Source of the DNA: a virus
DNA: 21,702 nucleotides
Strand: one strand, 5' to 3'
Virus record (IMG/VR): IMGVR_UViG_3300030099_003984
Coordinates: 1 to 21,702 of that record
A program made the translations under genes and the position numbers. Numbering within the stretch: the first letter of the stretch is position 1; every line of letters begins with the position of its first letter. This document shows, piece after piece, positions 1 through 7,931 of the stretch. The notes under the pieces were generated by a model. It saw nothing but the letters and a program-made list of their open reading frames with translations. It did no database searches and was not told the origin of the DNA.

Positions 1-2
1 TT

Positions 3-380
3 CAAATAATTAGAGCTAATATGGACTATCTTTTAAGCCAAGGTATTATTAAAGAAGATGATAGTTTTAATAGAATTACACAACTAAAGGCTTACGAAGG
101 TCTGATGAATAAAAAATTAGGCTTTAATAGTTTTAAAAACAGTATGTCTAGTGCCACAACAGACGATGAAAAATTAAAATTATCAGAAGGTTTTCTTTTA
201 AATATAGCAAAAGAGTGGGCTGCAGTACCTATACCTTTTGATTTACCTAATAGAAAAAACCCTTTAACAGGTGAGGGTTTAAAAAAGGGTGACAGTTATT
301 ATGAAGGTCGATCTGGAAATACAACTAAACATAATAAACTAAAAACAGACGATTATATTAAAATACTAATGAGGTTTTAA
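3..380 (+). CDS. C-terminal part of a probable phage lysozyme/transglycosylase-like protein (5' end outside window)
   Basis: The frame is open from base 3 with no stop before the first ATG at 21, so this is most likely the 3' end of a longer gene that begins left of the window. The visible 119 residues from that ATG end in a pattern I associate with phage murein-degrading glycosidases: a helix with KEWAAVPIP (about residues 65-73), then GDSYYEGRSGN (about 90-100) and a final helix. The family resemblance is from memory and no catalytic residue can be named. The holin-like gene 5 bases downstream fits a lysis pair, but a murein-digesting domain of a virion protein is equally possible. Lysine, asparagine and AT content is higher than in the following genes. 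Confidence 0.5.
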   Translation, partial: QIIRANMDYLLSQGIIKEDDSFNRITQLKAYEGLMNKKLGFNSFKNSMSSATTDDEKLKLSEGFLLNIAKEWAAVPIPFDLPNRKNPLTGEGLKKGDSYYEGRSGNTTKHNKLKTDDYIKILMRF

Positions 381-385
381 CAATA

Positions 386-829
386 ATGTTTGGATTACCA
401 TTAGAACTAATCACAATGCTCTTCTCCACTATACTAGGTGGGGTCATGTCTATCTGGGGTCAGTCAATGAAGAACCGCCAGATGCAGCAAGAGATGTTGA
501 TGCAACGTGCAGAGTTCAACCGTAGTGCTGTAGCTGACGCAAGAGATGCAGGTAAGAATGACAAGCACTTTGCATGGACACGTAGGCTTATAGCTTTATC
601 TGCTGTATTTTCTATAATCGTATTGCCTAAATTAGTAGCTGTGTGGTATCCTGAAGTTAGTGTTTATGTAGGATACACTGAGGCTACTGGTGGTTTCTTT
701 AGCTGGATGTTTGGACCAGATGAAGCCATTAAATGGAAAATGGCACAAGGCTTTGTTATTACACCACTAGACACACATATCGTATCAGCCATAGTAGGAC
801 TATACTTTGGCGCTGGATTTACTAAATAG
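386..829 (+). CDS. Holin-like membrane protein with about three membrane segments
   Basis: 147 aa. Hydrophobic segments are visible at about residues 5-24 (LITMLFSTILGGVMSIWG), 67-88 (IALSAVFSIIVLPKLVAVW) and 131-147 (IVSAIVGLYFGAGF). A charged, Gln/Met-rich amphipathic helix lies between the first two (about 26-57). This order matches the 3-TM holin type known from gene transfer agents and marine phages. A holin would sit in the host inner membrane and open it to release the lysozyme at the end of infection. The gene starts 5 bases after the lysozyme-like gene and is followed by virion genes, so it is read as part of the late transcript. The alternative is another small virion-associated membrane protein; no family search was possible. 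Confidence 0.5.
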   Translation: MFGLPLELITMLFSTILGGVMSIWGQSMKNRQMQQEMLMQRAEFNRSAVADARDAGKNDKHFAWTRRLIALSAVFSIIVLPKLVAVWYPEVSVYVGYTEATGGFFSWMFGPDEAIKWKMAQGFVITPLDTHIVSAIVGLYFGAGFTK

Positions 830-840
830 GATATAATAAG

Positions 841-1395
841 ATGGCATCATTTTTTGAAGCACCAATACCAGGACAGTCTCTTACAGACGAACCTAAGAAC
901 TGGCCTTGGGAGAATCCACCTGAGATGGTTGATCCAGATGAAGCTGCTAAATACTATATTAACAGGCTAGCCAATGAAGATGTAATGGATGATTTGTCCG
1001 TTCTTTTTGATAACGACATGCCTGTTGCCCCCTTCGTTAAAACACTGTTAACTACAGGTGTAATGAATGGGTTGCACAGTGTAGACGTAAGTATAATCAT
1101 TGCCCCTGTCATTCACGAATTTATCAAAGCTTCGATGACTACGTATGGAATAGATGTGCGTGATGACATTGAAGACCCTGAAGAACAAATAAAAGAGCGT
1201 GAGAGAAACAGACTGTCTCTTGCAATAGAGCTAGCAGTTGCTAATGCTAAAGGTAAAGAAGGGGATATAGGATTAGACTTACTAAAAACAATAGAGGGTA
1301 CACTCAATGAACCTGACGATGATGTACCACAAGAAGAAGAAATGGAAGTAAGCGAAATGGCTGAACCCCAAGGACTGATGGCAAGAGGAGCTTAG
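841..1395 (+). CDS. Acidic hypothetical protein of the virion module
   Basis: 184 aa. The N-terminus is Pro/Trp-rich (FEAPIPGQSL, then PKNWPWENPP at about residues 18-27), a mostly helical middle runs to about residue 155, and a very acidic tail follows (DDDVPQEEEMEVSE at about 158-171). The start follows an AGGA motif 10 bases upstream. I believe similar N-termini occur in proteins next to internal virion proteins of marine phages, but I cannot name a function. It sits between the holin-like gene and two long probable virion proteins with only 3 bases to the next gene, which suggests a small structural or assembly factor made late. The strong negative charge could serve as a scaffold-like or partner-binding tail; that is inference. 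Confidence 0.6.
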   Translation: MASFFEAPIPGQSLTDEPKNWPWENPPEMVDPDEAAKYYINRLANEDVMDDLSVLFDNDMPVAPFVKTLLTTGVMNGLHSVDVSIIIAPVIHEFIKASMTTYGIDVRDDIEDPEEQIKERERNRLSLAIELAVANAKGKEGDIGLDLLKTIEGTLNEPDDDVPQEEEMEVSEMAEPQGLMARGA

Positions 1396-1398
1396 ATA

Positions 1399-3306
1399 AT
1401 GAAGCCAAAAATGGGATTTGATTGGAGAGCTTTTGCCGAAGGGTTTGCAGAGACAGCAGTTGCTAACATAAAGGACAAACAAAAAGAAGCTCGTAAGTTT
1501 TCATTAGAGCAAGAGCAGTTAGCTAAAGATAACATTATGAAGATCTCTAGGCGTAACTCTGTAGTAAATGAGGTGCTAGGTCTTACTAACTACTTAGAAG
1601 ATCAAGGTGTGAGCACAGCACAGATGCAAGCGGCAATATCAAGTGGACCACAAGCTATACAAGACTTAGCAACCAAGGTTAAATCAGCAGTTGAAGCTAA
1701 TGGCGGTAGACCCATAAGCGATACAGAGCTAGATACTATTATAAGAATGCCTGAAGGGTTTAAGCCTCTTGATATAAGCATGGATGAATACGTAAGAAAA
1801 ACGTATGGCCTTGGATTAGAGACAAAAGGTATTACCACAGAAAAACCAGACATAGGTTTCTTTGATAGACTCACTGGTGATTCGGCTATGATGAGAGCCA
1901 AGTATAAGCTTGATAGTAATATTATTTATGATGGATACACTGCTGATGACATAAACACTTTAGCAAGACAGCAGGATTACGAAGCTTTGCAGCCTTCTAC
2001 TTACGCAGTGATAGCAGATTTAAAACGCTACGATTTAAAAGCTAAGAAGTTTGTACTTGATAGTATTGTCTCTTTGAAGAATGACAGAAAAGAGTTAGAC
2101 AGTGAGTATAAAACTGCCTTAGAGACATTAGAAACATTTGATGAGAGAGGTGGATTAAGTAGGCTCGAAAGTGACCTGAAAGCTAGTCCTGATAGTGCAA
2201 ATATAAAACAACAAATAGCTGCGTATAAAGCAGCACAGAACAAAGTAAAATCTATAGAAACACCCCTCTATCAAATGGTGTATGATGACGCTGTAGATAC
2301 ATATGGTGTATCAGCATTTGAAGATTTAGAGACTAGTATGTTAGCCAATGTAGGCGAAGAGTATGTAGAGCAAATGCGTGAATTGCTTGGCTTGCAAAAA
2401 AGTGATGCAGATACAGACAGTGTAGTTGATACAGAAACCATAGAGGCACTAGGAGAAGTACCTACAGAACCTATAAAAATATTTGAGGACATTAAGTTTA
2501 CCATAACAAAGTCTGATTCAGAAGGTAATCCTCTTGAAGTTAAAACTGATGGTGGCAATACTTACACACCAGAGAGTGAAGGGTGGGATGTACTAGTACA
2601 GCATCTAAACAAGAAAGAAACACCTGTAGGTCCAGTAGAAAAGCAAGCCCTCAAAAAATTAAACCTAGAAGAGATAGATCCTACAGAGAATGTAGTAACT
2701 AGCGAACCTAAAAAAGAAGATCCTGTAGAAAAAATGCTTGAGCTAGAGCCTCCTAAGACTGATGTTAAAATAGAAGCCCCAACCGAAACTGCAGAAGAAA
2801 TGGGTATCCGTAAAGCTGCACTGTACATGGATAGAGATAGAGTTACCTTTGAAGAGTGGGAAGAGATGGGTCCAAACGCTAGGAAGCTACTTGGTCTACC
2901 CACATCTAAGGTTGGTGCACAGAACGCTACAGAGAATGGCTTTATAGAGTTGCCTCAAGGTAAAGTAAAGCGTGAGACTATTGCTGCACGTATGGCAGAG
3001 CTAGAGCCAGGTTCTAAAAAGGTATTAAGCTTAAGAGATAAACTAAAGAAACTATTCCCCAAAACTACCGATGAAGAAATAGAAACAGGTATAGATACAG
3101 GTACTATTACAGAATTAGATATATCTGTAATGGCTGAGTTTGGTGAAGACATATTCAGGTATATGCAAGAGCAGGGTCTAGATGAAAACGCAGAAGCCTT
3201 TGACATCATGAGAGCACTCAGTGAGTGGGCAGATGCAAACAATAAAAGACTGCCATACAACATGGGATTCCTAACCATACAATTTCAAAAAGCACTAAGA
3301 GGATAG
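1399..3306 (+). CDS. Probable internal virion/structural protein, 635 aa
   Basis: Starts 3 bases after the previous gene, with GAGGAG 9 bases before the ATG. The N-terminus (FDWRAFAEGFAETAVANIKD, residues 7-26) leads into a long charged, helical stretch to about residue 100 that looks coiled-coil-like. A second helical region covers about 200-300. Residues 330-470 form a low-complexity, Glu/Pro/Thr-rich linker, and the last 160 residues are again helical. There are no membrane segments or enzymatic motifs that I can see. Size, composition and position directly before a 1168-aa protein resemble the T7 gp15/gp16 pair of ejection proteins, but no homology to them is claimed. Confidence that it is a real gene is very high; that it is virion-associated, moderate. 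Confidence 0.65.
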   Translation: MKPKMGFDWRAFAEGFAETAVANIKDKQKEARKFSLEQEQLAKDNIMKISRRNSVVNEVLGLTNYLEDQGVSTAQMQAAISSGPQAIQDLATKVKSAVEANGGRPISDTELDTIIRMPEGFKPLDISMDEYVRKTYGLGLETKGITTEKPDIGFFDRLTGDSAMMRAKYKLDSNIIYDGYTADDINTLARQQDYEALQPSTYAVIADLKRYDLKAKKFVLDSIVSLKNDRKELDSEYKTALETLETFDERGGLSRLESDLKASPDSANIKQQIAAYKAAQNKVKSIETPLYQMVYDDAVDTYGVSAFEDLETSMLANVGEEYVEQMRELLGLQKSDADTDSVVDTETIEALGEVPTEPIKIFEDIKFTITKSDSEGNPLEVKTDGGNTYTPESEGWDVLVQHLNKKETPVGPVEKQALKKLNLEEIDPTENVVTSEPKKEDPVEKMLELEPPKTDVKIEAPTETAEEMGIRKAALYMDRDRVTFEEWEEMGPNARKLLGLPTSKVGAQNATENGFIELPQGKVKRETIAARMAELEPGSKKVLSLRDKLKKLFPKTTDEEIETGIDTGTITELDISVMAEFGEDIFRYMQEQGLDENAEAFDIMRALSEWADANNKRLPYNMGFLTIQFQKALRG

Positions 3307-3315
3307 AGTATTAAT

Positions 3316-6300
3316 ATGAGTGATTCATTCCTAGACTTGATGGATCAGTATGGCGTTACAAAGGATGACATACTTGCGCCCAGTCGTATCGAACCACCAA
3401 CCGTAGAACAAACAGAGCCTGTACCTGTAAGTAGTCAGAACGAACTTGTTGATAAAGGTGGTAAGCTTAAGAAGAAAGACTTGTACGAGGCTTCTAACTT
3501 ACGCACTATACGTAGATACATGGTGTCTCGCAGAGGCGTACAGTATAACGACAAGAGTGACGAAGATGTTGTGGAAGAGTTTATGGATCATATGCGTAGC
3601 TTCAACACCAACATCATAAACACAGGTGGCGAAGTGAGACACATCACAAATGCTAGTCAACAAGATAAAGCATTAGCAGGTGACGCATATAAGCTATACG
3701 ATCAGCTAGGCAATGTGTTTGTAAACGATGGATTCTATGGTGCAGTAGATGGTGTGTTTGACTATATCCAAGCTGCAGCTACAGATCCCTCCAATTACAT
3801 TGGTCTACTTACTGGTGGTTTAGGAAAAGCTGCATCTCTAGGTATAACAAAGGGTGGTAAAGAACTAGTTAAGAAAGCCGCCATAGAAGCAGGACAAAGA
3901 GCAGCAAAGTCTGGTGCTACAACACAGGGTGCTAAGAAAGCAGCAGATGAAGCAGCAGAACGTGTAGCCCAACGCATAGTAGAATCAAGTATAAAAGGTC
4001 CAGCAGCTAAAAAGTTACAAGAACGTGTGGCTCTACAAGAACAGCGTAACTTTATATATAACGCCAAGAAGAAAGCACAGAAAGAGTTCTTAGATGAAAG
4101 AGCTAGGAAAGGTGTGCGTGGTTCTCTATTAGCTACTACAGGTATTGATGGATCACTAGCTATGCTGCACGACAACATGATACAGAATGTCATGCTAGAT
4201 GCAGGAGCACAAGAAGAGTACAGCATGTTACAAACAGGATTTAGTTCTGCTCTAGGTCTTGTTGGCGGTGGTGCTCAACTTGTAGGTGGTAAACTCAAGG
4301 GTGTGAGTGGACTAAAAGACACTAAAGGTAAGCTTGTTGCAGGTAAACGTAAAGCAGAACTAGAAGCTGACATTGAAGGTAAGCTTTTGGTTCCGCTATC
4401 TGATAAGTCTATGAAGAAGTTTACGACTGATGTAAACAAAGCATTAGACTCTTGGGAGCAGAAGTGGAAGCGTGGAGATAATATGTTCCAAGCAGGTGTT
4501 ATGCCTGCAGAGTTCTTGGATAATATTATGCGTGGCGAAGATGGTAAGGGTGGCATAGCTAAGATATACTTAGATGAAGTTGGTAAACCTCTACCTAAGA
4601 ATGTACGTGTCACAGATGTAATGACTAACACATTAAGACAAATGCCTGAAGATGAACTACAAGCTATATCCAAGCGTATGCAACCTTTGGTTGGTTACAC
4701 TCTAGGTGACACAACAGAAATAGCACAGGAGATAGGTGATTACATTGCGTCCAATGTTCGTAGAGGTATGACGTATGGTGCAGTAATGTCAGCTACACGT
4801 AGAACAGTAGATGCAGGTCTTGTGGCAGGGCATAATGCCATGATTAACTTAGTGCGTACTCCACAGCTAAAAGAGCAGATGGAAGAAGAAATACTCAAAG
4901 CTACAGGAAAAGTAAAACGTCCTAAGTATGGAGCGTATTCACAAAGTGTATGGCGTAGATTGCTTATATCTTCACCTGCTACAACAGGTTTAAACATTGC
5001 AGGTTTCTCACAGTTTTATGTAGGTTCTACATTAGCTGATGTAGCGACAGGCAGTATGTATATGCTTGGTGGCCTAGCTACAGGCGGTAAATTTACAAAG
5101 ACAGGATCAGAGTTACTACGTAAAGGTAAAGTGTTTCATCAGATACAAGCACAGAAAATGCGTAACTTGATGGACCCATACACTACACACGATGCTTACA
5201 TGGACTTCTTGTCTCAAAACAAAGACATAGAAAAAGTTTTATTTGAAAGTGTTACTGGTGGTATCGAAAGATCAGGTAAACGTTTTGATATTGATCCTAA
5301 TGCTAAGTGGTTTAAAGGTGTAGAAGCTGTAGCTAATGGTGCTAACCGTCTAACAGGTGTACGAATACAAGATACGTTTACTAAGTCTCAAATGTTTATG
5401 ACTGAGTTAGACAAACGGCTACGACTCAAGCACGACACATCTTTAACAGACGTTCTTAACTCAGGAAATATAGATCTAGTAGATGATAGTGTAGTTGGTG
5501 GTGCTATCGATACTACGCTCAAGTCTGTATTCTCAAAAGATTACACTACAGATGATCAGCTTCTAAGAGGTGCAGCTAAGTTAACAGAGAGCATCTCTAA
5601 CATACCGTTGTTTGGTACTGTGTTACCTTTTGGTAGATTCTTTAACAACGTTGTAGCCACATCTTATCAATGGTCTGTAGGCGGTGGTGTGCAACTTATG
5701 TCTGCTATAGCTAAGTCAGAGAAGCGTAATGTTGAAACTTTAGAAGCTGCATCACGTAGTCTTGTGGGTGTAACTGCAATTAGTCTAGCTATGCAATACG
5801 ACAAAGAGAGAAGCGAAAAAGGTTTAGACGTATTTGAGATTGAAGGAACTGGCGGTGCTATAATAGATGCTCGTAATACATTTCCATTCTCCCTATGGTT
5901 GGCAGCAGGACGTATTGGTAGACTAAGAGCAGAAGGTGAAGTTGTACCAAAAGAAATGATGATCAAGTTTGGTGAACAGGTAGCTGTAGGACAGCTTGCT
6001 ACAGACTTACAGTTTGGTAATGACATCACTAGAATCATGGACACATTGATAAACCAAGATGTAGATCTAGCCCAGGCTTCTTTCAAAGAGATAGGCAAGT
6101 TCACAGGTAACTATGCTGCAGGTTTTACTAGACCACTTGATGCAATAAACAAACTTACTGGATATGTCACAGACACAGATGCTGCTAGAGACATACGACA
6201 AGCTGAGACAGGCGGTCAGATGTTTACACAGGGTGCAACAAGGTACTTTGATAACGTCATAGAAGCTATCACAGACAGAGCAGAAACAGTTTCTGGTGAA

Positions 6301-6822
6301 GAATTAAGGGTTGCAAGTAGGCAAGGTAAAGTACAGGATGCAAACCCTATGGCTAGGATCTTTGGCATAACAGTTAAACCTGCACGTACATCTACAGAGC
6401 AAGCATACTCAATGGCTAACATGCAAGATTGGACAGCCAGTGAACGAACAAGTATGGCTGCTTACGATACAGTATTCAATGAGGCTGTGGCTCCTGAGCT
6501 AGAAAGAGCTACGGATAACTTACTTAGAGATAAGAAGTTTATAAACGCTGATCTTGTAGGCAAACGTGCTATGCTTAAGTCAGTTGTGTCTGAGATTAAG
6601 AAAGACTTACGTAAAGTGCTAAAGAAGTATGGCACTAGTGAGACTAAGCTAGGTGCAATGAGGGCTAAAGCTTCAGAGCATGGCAACAAAGAACTACGTA
6701 GCAAGGCTATGAAAGCAATGAAAGAACGATATGGCTTTGAAGGAGGTATACGTGATATGACAATCACAGAGTTACACTACTTCATGGACTACGTAGATTA
6801 CTTAAAAGATTATTACAAATAA
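3316..6822 (+). CDS. Large probable internal virion (DNA-ejection) protein, 1168 aa
   Basis: This is the largest gene of the window and the last one on the + strand, with AGAGGA upstream of the ATG. The protein opens with a short helix (SFLDLMDQYGVTKDDILAP) and a Pro/Glu linker, then has an Ala/Lys-rich helical region at about residues 170-265. Non-polar, Gly-rich stretches lie at about 550-600 and 763-800, and the C-terminus is charged and helical. Long helical proteins with scattered hydrophobic segments at the end of a podovirus late operon are typically internal core proteins that leave the capsid and form a channel across the envelope. I see no lytic transglycosylase motif. It ends at the shared terminator 2 bases downstream. 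The role is inferred from size, composition and place. Confidence 0.6.
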   Translation: MSDSFLDLMDQYGVTKDDILAPSRIEPPTVEQTEPVPVSSQNELVDKGGKLKKKDLYEASNLRTIRRYMVSRRGVQYNDKSDEDVVEEFMDHMRSFNTNIINTGGEVRHITNASQQDKALAGDAYKLYDQLGNVFVNDGFYGAVDGVFDYIQAAATDPSNYIGLLTGGLGKAASLGITKGGKELVKKAAIEAGQRAAKSGATTQGAKKAADEAAERVAQRIVESSIKGPAAKKLQERVALQEQRNFIYNAKKKAQKEFLDERARKGVRGSLLATTGIDGSLAMLHDNMIQNVMLDAGAQEEYSMLQTGFSSALGLVGGGAQLVGGKLKGVSGLKDTKGKLVAGKRKAELEADIEGKLLVPLSDKSMKKFTTDVNKALDSWEQKWKRGDNMFQAGVMPAEFLDNIMRGEDGKGGIAKIYLDEVGKPLPKNVRVTDVMTNTLRQMPEDELQAISKRMQPLVGYTLGDTTEIAQEIGDYIASNVRRGMTYGAVMSATRRTVDAGLVAGHNAMINLVRTPQLKEQMEEEILKATGKVKRPKYGAYSQSVWRRLLISSPATTGLNIAGFSQFYVGSTLADVATGSMYMLGGLATGGKFTKTGSELLRKGKVFHQIQAQKMRNLMDPYTTHDAYMDFLSQNKDIEKVLFESVTGGIERSGKRFDIDPNAKWFKGVEAVANGANRLTGVRIQDTFTKSQMFMTELDKRLRLKHDTSLTDVLNSGNIDLVDDSVVGGAIDTTLKSVFSKDYTTDDQLLRGAAKLTESISNIPLFGTVLPFGRFFNNVVATSYQWSVGGGVQLMSAIAKSEKRNVETLEAASRSLVGVTAISLAMQYDKERSEKGLDVFEIEGTGGAIIDARNTFPFSLWLAAGRIGRLRAEGEVVPKEMMIKFGEQVAVGQLATDLQFGNDITRIMDTLINQDVDLAQASFKEIGKFTGNYAAGFTRPLDAINKLTGYVTDTDAARDIRQAETGGQMFTQGATRYFDNVIEAITDRAETVSGEELRVASRQGKVQDANPMARIFGITVKPARTSTEQAYSMANMQDWTASERTSMAAYDTVFNEAVAPELERATDNLLRDKKFINADLVGKRAMLKSVVSEIKKDLRKVLKKYGTSETKLGAMRAKASEHGNKELRSKAMKAMKERYGFEGGIRDMTITELHYFMDYVDYLKDYYK

Positions 6823-6823
6823 A

Positions 6824-6853
6824 TAGGGGCGCATTTAGCGCCCTTACTTTTTT
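6824..6853. terminator. Bidirectional intrinsic terminator between the two convergent modules
   Basis: Bases 6824-6832 pair with 6838-6846 around an ATTTA loop; the core is GGGCGC/GCGCCC. On the + strand a run of six T follows at 6848-6853. On the - strand the hairpin is followed by a weaker T-rich stretch (CTATTTATTTG). It begins 2 bases after the stop of the 1168-aa gene and overlaps the stop codon of the opposing 68-aa gene. It should therefore end the late transcript efficiently and the early transcript less so. Confidence 0.85.
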
Positions 6854-7050
6854 ATACCATTGAGTCTTGAGCTACGCTCTGCCCACATTTTAACTATGAC
6901 TAAATGTTTTATAGCCTCCCTTGTTTCAGTAGTGTGATACAGATTGTCAGCTATATATTTGTCTAACGATTCTATACGTTCCTGTATCCCTTCTTTGAAA
7001 TGATCGTGTCTCCTAGATACAAAGTCTTTCGCTTCTTTTTCTAGGCTCAT
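6844..7050 (-). CDS. Small helical protein, candidate Acb2/Tad1-hairpin-like protein
   Basis: 68 aa, predicted to be nearly all helix: a charged N-terminal helix, a break around YHTTETRE (residues 38-45), then a second helix containing KMWAERSSR. The layout, with a RE pair followed by a helix ending in MWA plus a basic tail, resembles the short helical-hairpin family of Acb2 (formerly DUF7681), whose members bind cyclic nucleotides and block CBASS and Thoeris signalling. The spacing between RE and MWA is about three residues shorter than I remember for that family, so this is a lead, not an identification. AGGAGGT lies 10 bases before the ATG, inside the end of the upstream gene. It is the last gene of the minus-strand block and is served by the promoter at 7458-7486. 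Confidence 0.6.
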   Translation of the reverse strand: MSLEKEAKDFVSRRHDHFKEGIQERIESLDKYIADNLYHTTETREAIKHLVIVKMWAERSSRLNGIKK

Positions 7051-7056
7051 ACTTGG

Positions 7057-7248
7057 CTATACCTCCTGTGGAATCTCTGTGCAGTAAGCGAGTACATTAG
7101 AGTTAGGCGATGGTCTAGTGTTCATAAGATCATTGCGAATAATTGAAGCACTTGTTTTGCAGTCTTCTATAGTAGAATAGATTACATTAACTGCTTGGAC
7201 TTGTACATAACTACCTCCAATAGAAAGTATAAACACTAAGACATACAT
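7057..7248 (-). CDS. Small exported protein with two cysteines
   Basis: 63 aa. Residues 1-19 form a hydrophobic signal-like segment ending in VQVQA, a plausible signal peptidase I site. The remaining 44 residues hold exactly two cysteines (C30 and C56), which could form a disulfide in the periplasm. No lipobox is seen, and there is no Lys/Arg before the hydrophobic core, which is unusual for a signal peptide. The ATG overlaps the stop of the upstream gene as TAATG, so the two are probably translationally coupled. Function unknown. It shares a layout with the 57-aa protein at 20664-20837. Possible roles are an envelope or superinfection-exclusion factor or a lysis accessory; neither is shown by sequence. 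Confidence 0.6.
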   Translation of the reverse strand: MYVLVFILSIGGSYVQVQAVNVIYSTIEDCKTSASIIRNDLMNTRPSPNSNVLAYCTEIPQEV

Positions 7249-7430
7249 TATTCTGACTCTACAGGAATAGGATCGTCAGTAGTTATATCTTTAATAACGT
7301 CTACACTTTTCTCATAAACAACTACACCTGTTTCCCAAGATGCTTTAGCCACAGGTTTAGCTACATCATTATAGCCACCATAAATTGTTAAAACGTACAC
7401 TACAGGTACTAATAAATTAAATAATAACAT
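7248..7430 (-). CDS. Small membrane protein, 60 aa
   Basis: A single hydrophobic segment at residues 2-19 (LLFNLLVPVVYVLTIYGG) is followed by a 40-residue, mostly helical and acidic tail (ends TTDDPIPVESE). It looks like an N-terminally anchored inner-membrane or exported protein. GGAG stands about 6 bases before the ATG, and the promoter at 7458-7486 would give a leader of only about 20 bases, making this the first gene of that transcript. Its stop overlaps the start of the next exported protein (TAATG), so the two probably act together at the envelope. No family recognised. Confidence 0.55.
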   Translation of the reverse strand: MLLFNLLVPVVYVLTIYGGYNDVAKPVAKASWETGVVVYEKSVDVIKDITTDDPIPVESE

Positions 7431-7457
7431 TATTAACTCCTTTTATTATTTATAAAA

Positions 7458-7486
7458 ATTATAACATAGCGATTATACTATGTCTA
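7458..7486 (-). promoter_or_regulatory. Sigma70-type promoter, TAGACA-17-TATAAT
   Basis: On the minus strand TAGACA (7486-7481, five of six consensus bases) is followed after exactly 17 bases by a perfect TATAAT (7463-7458). Transcription would start near 7451 and read the three small genes 7248-7430, 7057-7248 and 6844-7050 up to the hairpin terminator. The -35 box lies within the last codons of the 7473-7928 gene. Dependence on host RNA polymerase fits the absence of any phage RNA polymerase gene in this window. Confidence 0.7.
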
Positions 7487-7928
7487 CTATTTGTGCTTCT
7501 TGATATGGAATATGATAAAATGTTTCACCTTTTGGTATCCTATAGGTAGGACCAGTAGCTTCTTTAATAATAGTATCTACCATTTGTGTGCCCTTTATCT
7601 TCCAAGCTTGATCGTAATATTTGTTAAAAACATAAAAGTATAAGTTCTCCAACTGATCTTTATATTTTTCTATAAGTCTTCTTTTCCTCCCTGGTATCCT
7701 TATCTCTAACCAATACGTAGGCCATTCCTCTTTCCATTGTGCTTTTCTTTCAGCTTCGTGAAAGTAAGTAACACCATCTTTTTTTGATACAACATCGGCA
7801 TAGTAATCTTCTTTTTGGCTGACAATTTTATGTCCTTCTGATTGTAAATACTTAATCAAAGCTTCCTTAGATGGTCCGTCTACTTTATCGTAAACTTCTT
7901 TTTGGAATGGCCTAGTATATACTTTCAT
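7473..7928 (-). CDS. Hypothetical protein with a possible PD-(D/E)XK nuclease core
   Basis: 151 aa. After an N-terminal helix (about residues 17-32) comes strand-like KIVSQ, then YYADVVSKK with D45, then FHEAERKAQW with E60 and K62 spaced as E-x-K. A strand (WLEIRI) and helix follow. A D...ExK pattern on neighbouring strands after an alpha helix is how the PD-(D/E)XK nuclease fold looks in sequence. I cannot place it in a named family, and a non-catalytic member is possible. It starts 3 bases after the end of the ribonucleotide reductase gene, in the same transcript. If active it could act in host DNA breakdown or in DNA packaging and repair. Confidence 0.55.
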   Translation of the reverse strand: MKVYTRPFQKEVYDKVDGPSKEALIKYLQSEGHKIVSQKEDYYADVVSKKDGVTYFHEAERKAQWKEEWPTYWLEIRIPGRKRRLIEKYKDQLENLYFYVFNKYYDQAWKIKGTQMVDTIIKEATGPTYRIPKGETFYHIPYQEAQIVDIV

Positions 7929-7931
7929 TAA

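Noticed and set aside
3795-6104. Several 85-145 codon frames on the - strand under the 1168-aa gene
   Set aside because: Antisense shadows rich in Ser, Cys and Pro with no start signals; the + strand frame is continuous and well supported.
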